64,000 bases of DNA from Pomacea canaliculata (Eukaryota; Mollusca; Gastropoda; Architaenioglossa; Ampullariidae), in assembly GCF_003073045.1 (NCBI RefSeq), contig NC_037593.1, positions 16,978,725-17,042,724 on the forward strand, written 5' to 3'. The notes beneath the pieces are model-generated. The model searched no databases, had not been told where the DNA came from, and saw only the letters and a program-made list of their open reading frames with translations. The stretch's first letter is position 1. Each line of letters starts with the position of its first letter. Shown here piece by piece: positions 24,101-37,254 of the stretch. The position numbers were made by a program, and so were the translations under genes.

Positions 24101-26165
24101 AATCGGAGGATATTTTTTTTAAATTTGTTGAGGTAGGGGAAATAATGATGTATGATGCTTCACTAAACATTACATCGTGAGCTGGTGCATGAAGTGCTCT
24201 CTTCCACCACAAGACAACGCCACCCTATCTTCCGCCACCCCAGAATCTGAAGTATCGGTAGTGGTGGTGTCGGTAGTGGTGGTGGTGTGTATGTGCGTGT
24301 TCAGGGGGAGGTAGTTTTTGTATTTTTTTTTTTGCTTCTGGAGGACCCCCCGGAGATTCGCAGCTTGCAAGGGTAACTTGAGCGTAAAAAGTGCAACCGA
24401 TAGAAGCGGCGTATCAGTGAAACATCGAGCGAGCTGCTAACCATGTCGCCCCGCCAGCCAGCCCCGTGTTGCCAGACGAGGCTTCAACGCCTGTGTTGTG
24501 AGTGGCTCGCCGAACCTAATGAGGGGGGGGGGAAGTTTCCCCACCTTTCCACCCGCTCCCATCCCTTCTCTTCCTCTCCTGCACAGCAAACACTTCCCTT
24601 CCTCCTCCCCGCTCTCTCACTCCCACCTCGGAGATTTTTACCCGCTAGACCTTTGGACGCTGTTTGACAAAGTGACTCGTTCCTGTAGTCTCGTCACTGA
24701 GGGTCTCGTACAGACAAAACATTCTCACCTCGCACTCTCCCTCATCCCTTACCACTACCTCCCCCCTCAGTCTCCATCCCACCACCGACCACCACCACCA
24801 CACACACACGGAGCAGAAGTTCATGGAAGCTGACTTGACCAGAGGTTGAAGTGAGTCAACTTTATGAAATCTCCTCACTCGCTTCTGGCAAATCTCGCCA
24901 TTACGTAATCTCGCGAGATTCGTCCCAGAGCCGCCCTGACTGTCGCGCACCTGTCATTCCGTCACGTGGCGACGTCACTCAGGGTAGAGCGTTTTCGTGT
25001 TCCACACACGTCACGTGAGAAAAGCCGAGTTCTTAAGTAATTTTTAAAGCTGTTGTTCTTTTTTAAAGAGATCACCTAAAGGTCTTTTAACACTTTTTTT
25101 TCAGTTTTACGAAATGTATGTAGTACCCATTCTCAGGGTTGAGAAAAAAATCGCGAGAAAATGGAGTGGCTGAGTGCGTGCATCCCAGCACCTGCATAAA
25201 GCATACGTGCCAAATGCCAGCTGTAGATGAATGTATTCGTCTAAAAGGGACACAAATCTCTCATGCCGAAGCAGAACAAAAGCTATTTTCCTGACAGAAT
25301 TTCTGTTCCAGCGTCAGAGTCGGTCCATGTATCACGAGAACAGCCCCTTTTAATCGTGTTTTATCTCCATTTTGAATGGTTTTATTTTTTAAATTCTTAC
25401 TTTTATTTTGGTTTTTATATTACCTTCTTCCCCCTACCCTCTCATCCCACAACTTCCATCATTTACACTCTAAGTTTGCTCATGATGGCGCTTTTAAGAT
25501 GGCGAGGGGGAGCAGTTCCCTTTGGGCTCACTTTCGCGCATGAAAAATATTTTGCTTTGTTCTTAGTAGTCAGAGAGAAATAAAGGAGATGGTCTCCACA
25601 GAGAGTTGTTTACACCTCATCTGACCGAAGGCTATGGGCATAAATGTGTGATGTTCACAGGAGGAGAAAAGTTTGCAGATGCTGACACGAAGGAATATGA
25701 CATACTCGGTTTCCAGACCGCTCATTCGCTACCGCACGCACGCACGCTAGCACACGCACAATCGCACTCACTCGTACTCGACTAGAAATGCTTCACCAGC
25801 GCTCGTGTCTGACAGCCCGCATTCTTTAAAGGAAGTCGGGAGAAGTGGAAACTCGAAGACAACAAAGCAGGCAGGTGTACCATTACCAGACAAGCCTGCA
25901 GGAATTTTAAAAACACTGGTCGAGACAGTGTAAGTGGCGCCATCGCATGCACCTCGTGTACTTGCCCCCAACCGTCATGCTGAGCCTGTGCGTATGTGTG
26001 CGTGTCCGCGGGCGTGCATGTGCACACCAGAAAATACTCCTTTCGAAAGCCATTTTTGACAGTCACACAGCCTGGTGCTCATCACATCTGTAAAAGACGG
26101 ATCCATCAAGAACGATGTACATCTAACTTGACAATATTCTAGTAATCCAACAGTTTATGTTTCCA
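21113..26165. other. Non-coding stretch, no gene recognised
   Basis: This holds poly-T runs near 21427-21447 and 21590-21605, a GGT-rich tract near 21879-21897, AT/CA/CG dinucleotide tracts at 22395-22515 and one minus-strand SINE-like head (23205-23295). No frame resembles a known protein. A direct repeat of acacatcatatatata...acaagatatac lies at 22395-22447. Confidence 0.45.
23205..23295 (-). mobile_element. tRNA-derived SINE-like head
   Basis: The minus strand has a perfect B box (ggttcgatacc, complement of 23234-23244) preceded at tRNA distance by an A-box-like tgactgagtgtcagg (complement of about 23276-23290). The B-box context ggttcgatacccgtg is the same as in the element at 3280-3294, so the two may be related. 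It runs into a near-palindromic AT stretch (23203-23228, two mismatches) that could be its tail. Confidence 0.5.
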
Positions 26166-26284
26166 CGTTTGTTTTGTTTTGTTTTGTTGTTTGTTTGTTT
26201 GTTTGTTTGTTTGTTTGTTTGTTTGTTTGTTTGTTTGTTTGTTTGTTTGTTTGTTTGTTTGTTTGTTTGTTTGTTTGTTTGTTT
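26166..26284. repeat. GTTT tetranucleotide microsatellite
   Basis: About 115 bp of gttt units, with a few ttttg pentamer units at the left end. It is one of the longest simple repeats in the window. Confidence 0.95.
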
Positions 26285-28566
26285 GACGTAAAAGCCAGAC
26301 CAACTGTCCTGTCCTGGTTTCGGCCACTCTCTGGTCCACTAAGTCTCTCCTGAATATTTTGAACATGCCATTTGTGAAAATAAAGAACAGAGTTTGGGAT
26401 GTTTTTGAAGTTTCTCTCTGTTTTTAAGCTTTTCTGTTTGTTGACTTGCATTAATTAATTTTAACATAATTAATTTAAATATTCAGAATCTGGTTTAATA
26501 TTTTTACTTTCCTTTCCCTTTTTTTGAACTACTATTGCTATTACTATCTCACTCACATACACACACTCCTTCTCTCTCTCACCCACACACACCTCCTGAA
26601 GACTGACCCTACAAGACATCATCACACAATAACACCATCGTTCACAAATAACTTGTCCTTTTCTCCCCTTCCTCAGCTTGCGTGGAATGATCAAAAAAAG
26701 GAGGTAAACAAAGACAACAACCTTCTTCACTTTCCGTGGTGCAATCCAGGACGATTCGATCGCGTACTGTGACACCGTCTGCGGCTCTCGACAGCCAGCT
26801 AATTGGTGAGCAGTGCTCAGTGTTCTTGCGGGCGGATTATGGATTGTTGCTAAACGTAGCAGGTCAACACGCTCTTGTTCACCGACTCCACGCCATCTTT
26901 TATTTTTTTTTTATATTATTAGGGCACTGGAAACGTCCGCTCTGACAGCAGGTATCACATTATCTCCAATACTCTGCTCGATCGTTCACGCTTGGAGGGG
27001 GGAAAATGGAGAGAGGGAGAGAAAGTGAGGGAAGGGGTTGTAGTGGGAGGGGTTGGCCGCAAGCAGGCGTCGACTTACATTGTGGAGCGATTCTCGTCAA
27101 CGTCACTTAAGGTATCTTCACACGATCCGACGGTGAGTCGACGAAAACGGGATTAGGTCCGAGATATGTGCAGCGAATGGGTTTTATCCAATTTTCATGG
27201 AAGAAGAGTTCTTTCCTGAACGGTTTTAAACAAAAATAAGTAAAGTTTGTGCTGGAGACGACATTGCACTTCCTGACTACTGAATTCTGTCGATTTATTT
27301 TAACCCTGTTAAATTTGTTGCGGACTTCAGTGACGCGGTAAGGTACATAGGTCAATCCAATCTTCTATTTCTTAAAATAATTAATTTTAATAAAATAATT
27401 CCAAAGTTAAAAGTCCGACAAATATAGACGACCATCTATATATATATAACCCTAATGCAACAACATTGCCAAACATTTTCAATCGTTTGGCAATATTTGT
27501 TCAGTTAAGACCGGCCATTAATACTGCAAAAATTGCTTTTAACTTTGAGCTGAATTGACTCGGGTTCGCCTTTAAGTCAAGGTATGTTATTCAGGTTTTT
27601 TGAGTCCGTGTAAGCAAGTGCGATGGGCTTTCTTGATCATTTGCATCCTTGAAAATAAAACTGGAAAAGGAGAGTAACGACCTCTAATAGAATCTCATAG
27701 TTTACACATCAATATATTTTTTTCTAGGGATCAATGCAGGAGGAGTCCCATGCATTTACTTGTAGGTTAGCTGGGCCTAATTTCTAGCCAGCAGCGAAAG
27801 GGTCAAACTTTGAGCGTTACCACCCGCCCCACACGCTCCACCCGCATAATTCCATGGGTCCTCATTATCTGCACGTGAACGATGCGTTACATGAACATCA
27901 CTCATTCTCGCTCTGAGTGTCGACACGATTGGTGGCTTTAGCCAATGGCCCTAGCCGTCCCTAATCTTTTTGTTGTGACGATCTGCGGTCCGTATTGGAT
28001 TTAATTTCGCAGAACGACTCACAACAGAAATCTGGACATGGTATCATTTCAATTAAAAATTATTGACCGACCTTTAAGTGCCTTGCCGTTGGACGAGGGT
28101 ATAAATTATTGCAGGTGCATCTCTGTTTTTCATAGCAGTCGATGAACATGATTCATCTCGATTCCAAAAAAATCTACCCGACAGTTAAGAAGCTGGGCTT
28201 CCCACTAGCGAAGCACAAAACAGCCATAATTTCGATTTGCAGGATAAGACACGGTAGACATAACTTTTGCAGTCAAATCTTAGGTTTTTGCTGATTTTTT
28301 TTTTTATTTATTTATTTAGTTATTTTTTATTTATTGTTCAGAGTACTGATTAGGATTGTTTACAAATAATCATTATCTCTCGTTTATAGTTTGAAATTCA
28401 CAGACTTACCTCGGTTGACGTCTGTTGACATCTGTTTCATTCGGCGTTCCTTTCTGCATTCCTGTTGCTTCCATAAGAACGACAGTCAAGGCTCGTTGTC
28501 GTTCTTGCCAGAACACTTTACCATTCTTTCATCGGCAAAAGAATGAACGCTGGTTAGAGCCCTTTG

Positions 28567-28602
<36 letters not shown>

Positions 28603-31600
28603 GCAATCGGCGATGCGTGTTAGCGCCCAACGAATGATTTAATCAATGCTTTCCCCGCATGAGTGGTCTCGATTATTTCCTGTTCTCTTGTACGAACCGT
28701 GCAAACGTTCCTTCTCCAGGCCGAGCTCCACACACGGAGCTTGCAGACATCGAGAATGGTACTGCGGCTGCTCTACGACACGAGTAGGGGTCTGGACTGA
28801 TGTGCTACAGAGTTCGGACGAATCCGTGTGGTTACTGTTTTGACAAGTGTTAAATTCTTACTTAGAATAAATGTGCGTGAAAGAGAAGAGGAGAGGATGG
28901 AGACAGGAGGAAGATGACAAATAGTAAGAAAGTTGAAGCATAGCTAAAAGTATGTGTCTGGGGTTCCTCACCCTCCCTCCAACCTTGACTTTTATAGTAA
29001 ATACACATTTACCTTGTACTCAAATTTCTTGTAGACATTAAAAAAAAAAAAAACCACACACACATGCGGTGTTCGCAGCCGTGAATTCTCTTTGAAGACA
29101 ACGGCGTGGTACCGCGAGTAGCTTCGCTTGTCCGACCGAAGCCTTCCCTTTCCCTCCTCCTAACCCTGGTTTTCAATAAATGTTGACGTTTTTAAGAGGC
29201 AGATGGTTAGTATCTCTGGCCAGCCTTTTCTCTCATCTGTCTGCAGCCTTGCAGCAGGGGAGGTAATTAAGCGTCATCGGAAATGTAAATCGGATGGCGA
29301 GTAACGACTCCCCCACCTCCCCAATACAAGAGTTTTTCACACAGCCGACACGTGTACACCGGCAACTGATTCAAAAAGCACCCCATCAGTCCCCCCTTTT
29401 TTTTACGCTCGGACGACCGCGGCCAAATGTTGCCGTCAAAACGAGTTCGGTCTGGAATTTTCCCTTCAAACAAAAGACTTCCAAACTCTTCGATTTTAAA
29501 AGACTTTGTCCATGCTCAGCTTCACAGTTCTCAGTTATGATTAAGGTTAAAAAAATTTACTATGACCAAGCTGTTGCACAGTTCTTAGCGAGGTGATCTG
29601 AATGTAAAAACTGTTAGCCCAAAATCTTGGTCTGTTGTAAAAATACTGGCTGTGAGAATAGGTGAACACCCGCATGTGTGTTTGAACCAAGAATCTCTTT
29701 GTGTGTACGTGTACAATGTTTAGCTTCTTTGCCACAATTGTATGTCAGTAACAAGAGTTTACATTTCTTCTTTGTTCTTAATTAAACTGCTTTTTGGTTC
29801 TTGTTCTTCTTGTTTATCATTAACAGTTGAAGGACGACGACGACGATGACGATGATGACTGATGATAATGAAGAAAAAACAACATCTTCGGTCTTGAAGT
29901 ACAACTCGGGTAGTCGAGAATACGCGCCTAGCTTAGCAAGCAAGCATGACCAGTGTTCCTGAGAAATCGAGCGTTGAAAATGATAGACTGGAAACTTCTA
30001 GCAAGGGGTTCCATTAAATATAGACATCACTGAGAAAAAAAGTGACGACAAGATCGCGAAGTGAAGACGAGAAAACGGCAGGTCCGTTTGAAAACGTGTT
30101 ATGCAATTAGCCCCAGGAATTATGGAATCAGAATTACATTTTATGTTCTTCTGTTCAAGTTACCGTGACTTGAGAAAACAAAAGTATATTCCTAAAAAAA
30201 AAAAAGATATTTCCAGTATCCGTCAGCTTCTCGTTTCTCCTTGTCATTAGCTAATGTTAGTAATCTGTCAATTACATCTATGATGCGTACGAAGTTAAAA
30301 TTTGTAATGAATAGCTGATTATTCAATGCAGCGTTCAATTTAAATTCAATTTAAAGTTTCTTGGCTTTTGAACCCCTTGAAATCGGCTGAAGGCCTACTC
30401 AATAAAATTCCAAATTCAATTCAAGTTCTCTCTCTCTCTCATCCCCCTCCACCCCTCACACTCTGATCAAGATGCTGCTGATGTTTCCGAACCCTCGTTC
30501 ATCGCTTCTCTGTCTCTCTGCAGCCTTGTTCAATGGACTGCTAAATGGTCTCCTGGGCGCCACAGAATACTAGGAGAGCTAGGCGGTTTTGTCTTAGCTT
30601 AATTAACAACCAGAAAACGGATATTTTTACAACAAGCCAAGCGGCCAGAAATAGAAGCGAAATGATGTAAACAGCGCACTTTGTGTGCACGTGCCAGAAT
30701 ATTGTTCCTACAAATAGATCATAGCCCTGTAATTGATTCTCTTCTAAACTTTGCCAGAGACAAGCATGTAACTCATAGCCTGCAATATTATTAACGCCGC
30801 TGAGACTAAAAAAACCAAGTGCCTTGGTAAATAAGCTTACAACACAACTTTCATTTATGCACAATTTTTTTTTCGTATGCGCAATAAATGACTACATTTA
30901 ATAACAAACGTCAACAATTTTTTTTTTCAGCGAGTGTCGACTTCAGTGGAATTGTCGGTCATGCGGACTGAAATATCGTTATAACCTCCATATTTTAATT
31001 CTTTCTCCCCCATTTCCCCACCACCACTACCACCGCATTTATTCTTACTTGTTACGGCGCTATGCTCCTCGAACTGTAACAAGGAATAAACTAAACTACT
31101 CTTGTTAAACACTAAGCCATTAACAACTATAAAGAAAAAAAAAGCAGAAAAAGCGAGAGAAAGAGTGAAATAAAGAAAGGAAGGAAAGTCGTCTTGCGAT
31201 ATCTGAGGCATAAGCGTAGCATTTGTCTCCCCGCTATGCTGTCTGCCCTGTGGCGGCCCACAAGGTCTGCTGCTCGGTGTTTCCAATCAATGTTTGTCTT
31301 GCTAGTCCTCTCGTATTTGCTTCATCCGGGATCCATTTCAAATGCTGCTTCGTTATTTCAGCCGTGTTTCATAATGTTTGCCGTCCACCTTTTTCAGGTT
31401 CGTCACAATGCTTTGATCGCCACTGGCTTTTAATTTCCGACCGGGAGGGCAAATATTTAAAGGGAGGTAGCTACTGCTAGGCGAAGACGTTAACTGTTTT
31501 TGCTTGTTATTTCCCTTGAGATTCCCTCCGCGTGTTTGCACTTCAGGCCGCGTTATCATTCAGCGTGACTTTCACAATCAAGAAGCTCCCCTTGAACGGT

Positions 31601-32393
31601 TTCCAAGTTACCGAATGCCAAACATCACGTGTGGCATTACATCTCCAAGAATCTCTGGCTGATTAGAGGCCAAGAGGGGCCTCCTTTTTTTTCACTTACA
31701 TGTGTACGTGCGTGCTTGAGTGCGTATGACAGATCTCTGACCAGTAGCGTAGGAAGAGGCTCAGCTTTTGGCGGGAGAGGGGGGAGGGACTCCATGCTGA
31801 CAGCGAACGACGTTCACATTCTTGTCCTTTTTTTTATGGGAGGTTGCCCCCTTCTCCCTCCCCCCCCCCACCTGGTTCCTACGTTTATGTGTTTTATATG
31901 ACATATGGAGCACCCCTGTCCATCTCCAAGCCGTATTATGGCTCCATTTTTGGAGTTTATGTCCGACTGTTTCAGTAAATAGTTGTCCAACAAGATATGA
32001 AGCATTTGCAGCTGTCACTGTTAGCTTGGTTTTGTGACTAGGAAATATATAGTTCCCCTCTCTTCTATCTCTGTATGTCCGCCTCCCTTCCTGCTACCCT
32101 TATCATTTTATCCCTCTCTCTAAAACAAAACAGAAAAAAACGCCGACTTTACATGAACATCTACATATATTTATGAAAAATTAGCACTTAAAAATGTATG
32201 CAAAAATATATAAAAACAGTATTGGGCTGATCAAAAACAATAAGTTGTAGCGTCGAAATATGTAGATGAAGACGTGATGCAGAAGAGGTACACTTCATTG
32301 CAGATTCGGGAAACACGTCGATCTTGAATACTGTCGAAGTCAGCCACATTAAAACAGCTAAGGCAGAGCTGCCGCACCTTACCATCTCTCACT
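26285..32393. other. Non-coding stretch, no gene recognised
   Basis: Mostly unassigned DNA with a 31-T run (28571-28601) and smaller A and T runs. Frames of 100-120 codons (for example minus 30541-30864 and 30927-31286) have no recognisable domain, no splice context and no bias I would trust. Regulatory DNA may be present but cannot be told from sequence alone. Confidence 0.45.
28571..28601. repeat. Poly-T run
   Basis: 31 consecutive T. It could be the poly-A tail of a minus-strand retroelement, but no element body was recognised beside it. Confidence 0.85.
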
Positions 32394-33566
32394 GATTACG
32401 TCAGGGATAGGGAACAATTTTTTTTACTTCAAGGGCCATTTTGATATTTATAACATCATTCGCGGCCCATACAAAATTATCTACTTGAAAATTACCCTTC
32501 TCTTTTTGGTCAAGCTGTAGTTTTGCCATTGTGTTATCACTTTTGTAGCGTGTTCAGTCCTATCCTGCATGGCACTACTGTCCTGTGAGCGATCACCACA
32601 ATCAACAATAAGGTGAGCAAAAAAGGTATTCTCCTCCTATAACAGGCCTAAAGAAACAATGCACGTTTGGAATCTGTAAAATACATGTTTAAAATAAGAA
32701 AGTTCCTATAAGGGACAGAGTAGTAACAAAACCTTTTTCCTAACAATTTGCTGCTTGTAGTTGTGCAGTGAAAGAAGAGGAACAGCAATAATAATAATGA
32801 CTATTCAGTACACAAGCACATACCTGTTCATGACATTTACAGACACGCACAGGCATGCTTCCACATGCACAAAAAAAAAAAAAAAAAAACCCAACTCATA
32901 AACCCAAACAAATTTTTCGCAGCCCAAGTTTTTCTCCATTTGATCATCCTTTGGAAATAAATGAAAGGATAGTGTTGGACATTTGTAAGCCCGAACTGTT
33001 TACTAAGGTACACAGCAAACGTCGACGAAATTTTTTTTTTCCATTGTATGAGTCGACATGCATGGTTAACTAGAGAACGCTATCAACAGCCGCCATTAAA
33101 CTGAAAGTGGTTTACCCTTTCAAACAGACCGCAGGCAGCCGACGAGAAACATATGTGTCTGTCTCGTAGTGTACTCAACTACTAAAGTGTGTGTGTTCTG
33201 TCTATCCCATATAGACGTTCGTTGCCAATCCCTCAAAATGTACGTTATGTTATTCACTTCATCATAAATCTGTGCAGAGAGTGTGATATATTTTGGTCGT
33301 TATAAATTCCCATTATTATAAATTTATGATGCTATGAAAAAAGCTCCTAGACTTACAGAAATCTGCATTTGCCTTGGCGGGCTAGATCAAATTATTTCGC
33401 GGGCCGGACGTCCCTACCCCCAGGCCCGGTTCTACCTATTAGGCGAACTAGGCAATCGCCTAGGGCGCAGCGACCGAGGGGGGCGGAAAAAATGGCCTGC
33501 TTTTTTTTTTTAATGAATAATTTTAGGGAAAAATGTCATTTTCACAAAATGATATTAGCAGGACAC

Positions 33567-33920
33567 TTTTCCTCTGCTTGTAGACTGACCACCAAGCTAG
33601 TTTCTCAGTACATGTATGACAGGAAAACCCCATTATCGCATTATCCCAGGGCGCACCTGCAGTGACCACAGCTAACCGGCAGGGAAGTAGAGGGCGGGAG
33701 AGGGGCGGGGAAGGGAGCTGAGAGGGGCGGCGTTGGTGGAAGACAAAGGTGGAAGGTACCTTTTCCTCAGCTTGTAGGTTGACTTCACCACCGAGTTTCT
33801 CAGTTCATGTAGTGATGTAGTACAGGAAAACCCATTATTACAGGGCGCACTTGAAGTGACCAGCTAACCAGCGGGGAAGAAGGGGGCGGAGAATAGACAG
33901 CGGAGGGGCGGGTTGGTGGA
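33567..33920 (+). repeat. Imperfect direct duplication inside the hAT element
   Basis: Sequence from ttttcctctgcttgtag (33567) through gagaggggcggcgttggtgga (ending 33740) recurs from 33761 to about 33920 with substitutions and small gaps, an offset of about 194 bp. It sits in the left subterminal region. Confidence 0.8.
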
Positions 33921-34730
33921 TGGGGCCTGGTCAGTGCGGACCCCTACGATGGAGTGGACCGCATTCCACTAATACCAAGCTCACCTTTCTTTCTTCTATC
34001 CTACTTTGGAAGAGGTTCCACACTTATGCATTGAAAACACTGCAGCTGACATCAGGGACAACAACACTGACTTGTGTTTGCTACTCGAGTTTCTCTGTGG
34101 TTATGACAACAGTTTTATGCTCAATATTGATTACACTTACGAACTTTCAACCCGAAGGAACTTACCTAATGTCACCAACGCGTTCTTAGTTAATAAGAGT
34201 ATTAAAGTCTTTAGCAGACAAACATCAAGGTAGAGCCATTTGAAGTTTATAGCATATCTACTTACTGACACTGATGGCCTATAGTCTTGTACTTACTGTT
34301 GTGACTCATGGTCGTGAATATTTAACTTTCTTATTAATTATTAAATTTCTGTTCGATTGGTGTATTACGCTTAATTTAGTTGTCAAATTGTAATGTTTAT
34401 TTTAATTATCTAAGAGTGCATCTGTTTGTCTACAGTTTGAATGGCTAGCTTGTTGTTATGCTCCATTGACAGAATATTTGAAATTGGTTATTAAGAGATA
34501 ATGCGTACTAAGACCTACAGTCTATATACTTCTCTTGTTTTCACCAAACCCTATGCTGGACACCACGCAGTGTTGATCACTGGACTGTGTTTGGGGAGCT
34601 GACACCATGATTTACAACTTTGCATTGTTAGCGTCCAGAAGACTCTCTCTTGACAGACCTTGCTCCCCGCCCACCTGTGAGGTGTGACTTTGGATGGGAA
34701 CAAAGTAGCTGCTATCAGGGTGGTCTAGAG

Positions 34731-35091
34731 CAGTGGTTCTCAAAGTGTGGTCCGCGGACCACCGCGGGCATAAGTCAGGTGGTCCGCGGCTGACAGTCGT
34801 CATATGTCAGTAAAGTGATGTTTAAAGTGATGCATTCCTCGCATTAACATTTTAATTACAAATAACGAGGTATACGTAGTTTTATGCCTATTACTATACT
34901 ACTTTTCCAAAAGGACATTTAGTTTTGAATTAAAATGAAACTAATGCGCTAATTTAAATTTGAAGTTCATAGTACAGACTGATTTTTAGGCCTTGGTGGT
35001 CCGCCATAGTTTTTGCTTAGGTCTTGGTGGTCCGCCATAGCTTTTACTTAAGTAAAGTGGTCCGCGGTCCGAAAAACTTTGAGAACCACTG
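34731..35091. mobile_element. hAT-type MITE, copy 1
   Basis: A 361-bp element begins cagtggttctcaaag and ends ctttgagaaccactg, a perfect 15-bp inverted repeat, followed inwards by gtggtccgcgg-type subterminal repeats. It is flanked on both sides by gtctagag (34723-34730 and 35092-35099). These termini are of the Charlie-like hAT type. There is no coding capacity. Confidence 0.92.
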
Positions 35092-35099
35092 GTCTAGAG

Positions 35100-35482
35100 C
35101 AGTGGTTCTCAAAGTGTGGTCCGCGGACCACTAGTGGTCCGGTCCGCGGACCACTAGTGGTCCGCGGGCATAAGTCAGGTGGTCCGCGGCTGACAGTCGT
35201 CATGTGTCAGCAAAGTGATGTTTAAAGTGATGCATTCCTCGCATTAACATTTTAATTGCAAAGTAGTTTTATGTCAATTTATTACTATACTACTTTTACA
35301 AAAAGACATTAAGTTTTGAATTAAAATGAAACAAATGCGGCAATTTAAATTTGAAATTCATAGTACAGACTGATTTTTAGGCCTTGGTGGTCCGCCATAT
35401 TTTTTACTTAGGCCTTGGTGGTCCGCCATAGCTTTTACTTAAGTAAAGTGGTCCGCGGTCCGAAAAACTTTGAGAACCACTG
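35100..35482. mobile_element. hAT-type MITE, copy 2, in tandem with copy 1
   Basis: A 383-bp copy in the same orientation as copy 1, with the same 15-bp inverted repeats. It shares the middle gtctagag with copy 1 and has another at 35483-35490. It differs by an extra repeat of the ccactagtggtccg motif near its left end and by scattered substitutions and short gaps (for example a shorter segment after 35260). Confidence 0.92.
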
Positions 35483-36720
35483 GTCTAGAGGCTGGAAGCT
35501 GTGATAGCTTGAGTTTTAGACCACACAGCAAAATAAGACCAGAGCAAGGTGCTACACATTTCTTGTCTCCATCAGTGTGCACTCCATAAAACCTTTTACA
35601 CGAGTGTTTGAAATCCCCTACTCATAAGTGTAGGTCTGATTTGGGAGGCATGCAAGCATCCATGTGTGTTTGATGCACGCCTGCAATTGAAAAACAGACG
35701 TACTTTTTCTTGACAAAAAGTAGTTTTTACTTATAAGTTATTAATCAAATCTGACAGCAAATTCTCGAAAAAGATTTAATTTTAATAAGCCATTCTTTGA
35801 CACTTCTGGGTTCTAACGCCTCTGGTCGTAATGAGTTCTTGTAGAAAACCACTTTTCTACTATTTTTAAGCAGCAAACATGTAGTCAGTTCGCTTTTACT
35901 TGTTAGTTTGTCTGTGAGGTGAGAAAGAAGAGAACCATTGAAAGCACTTGCCGATGGAGGTGCCACCTAGGCAGGCCCACAGGTAGCGATAAATCTGTCA
36001 CAGTTAATGACCAGTCGGATCAGACTAGCAGACTGGACAAAGAAGTTGGTGCGATGTTACTTGATAGTTGTCCGTGAGATGAGAAAGAGAGAGGAGAGAA
36101 AGATTGAAAGGACCTAAGTGGGGTGGTGGAGAAGGGTAGAGATAAATCTCTACCACTTTAAAGAAAGTCAGATCACATTACCAGGGCTGGACAGCCAGAG
36201 ACTGAGGGAAGAGGTAGTTGTAACTTTGAACTTAAAACCCACAGGACGATGTACAAACATTTTCTGAGCGGCTTCAGACATCTCGTGCTGCTGTTTGAAT
36301 TTACTTTGTAATCGTCTGTTCGGGTGCTTGGAGCTATCATCCTTCCACAGCTGAGTCAGTAAAGGTTGTGAACTGCATTTAGCCTGCCAGACTGAACAGA
36401 GCTACTGTCCTACAGCCACTTCATGAGAGTTTGTACAGATAAGTTCGCATGAATTTTATACAGTGTGACATAGCTGTATATATTTTATTAACACGATTTA
36501 TGTCTTTCTTCACATTAATTTCATTTCCTTATTTCTTATAGTGCTTATTTTGATTGTGTGGATGCAACGGGTTGCGATAGCGGTGGTGTAACTTTTTGCA
36601 AAACTTTTCATTGCACAAACGGGTCCGTGACAGTCTGGTGGTCTTTATCACATCACAGTCGCATTTAGTTCTGAGACAGACCGCCGCAATCATTACTGGT
36701 GATATTTCATCCTAGCTTTC

Positions 36721-37254
36721 TTGTTTGAACTGCGTCCATTGAAGACAGATTTAAACAGATTCAGGAGCACAGTGCATTATTTGGATTTCTTTATGATATC
36801 CAAAGCATTTCTGAAAAACCAAGGAAGGACATTCTACTTTAATCTACTATCTTGCGAGGTCTTGGCAAAGGCACTAGTGCACAGAGACAGCAAAGACATT
36901 GACGCGGAGGAACTCTGTTCTGAATTACAGGTTGTGGCTAGAAGACTTCCCAAGCCTAAAATGAACCCTAAAGAAGTCTTAATATTCATAATCCAACATA
37001 AGCTATTTGATATTGTGCCAAATGTTGTAGTGTCTCTCAGAATTTTATTGACCCTTCCAATTTCTGTTGCCAGTGCAGAACGAAGTTTCTCAAAATTAAA
37101 ATTAATTAAAAACTATATGAGATCAACAATGTTGCAAGAGAGACTGACTGGGCTGGCCACCATGTCTATTGAGCATGACTTGGCAAATGCACTCAATCTG
37201 AAGGAACTGATAACTCGTTTTGCACAGCAAAAAGCAAGAAAAGTGAGGTTTTAA
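36721..37254 (+). pseudogene. hAT transposase C-terminal fragment (dimerisation domain)
   Basis: This is an uninterrupted frame of about 178 codons ending in TAA before the right end of the hAT element. It contains LLTLPISVASAERSFSKLK, the signature of the hAT C-terminal dimerisation region, followed by a helix with LTGLATMSIEHDLA. This resembles ZMYM1-like/hAT transposases, which normally exceed 500 residues. Here the BED or TTF zinc finger and most of the RNase-H-like catalytic core are missing or unrecognisable. An in-frame TGA lies at 36700-36702, and no clear start codon exists (the frame opens at TTG), so an upstream exon or a lost N-terminus must be assumed. It is most likely a decayed transposase. 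The lack of stops in 534 bp means either recent activity or chance. Confidence 0.75.

Noticed and set aside
25490..25520. Promoter at aagatggcgaggg (YY1-like)
   Set aside because: A single motif without CpG enrichment or a plausible first exon.
26155..26451. Lys/Gln/Thr/Asn repeat protein
   Set aside because: It is a direct translation of the GTTT microsatellite.
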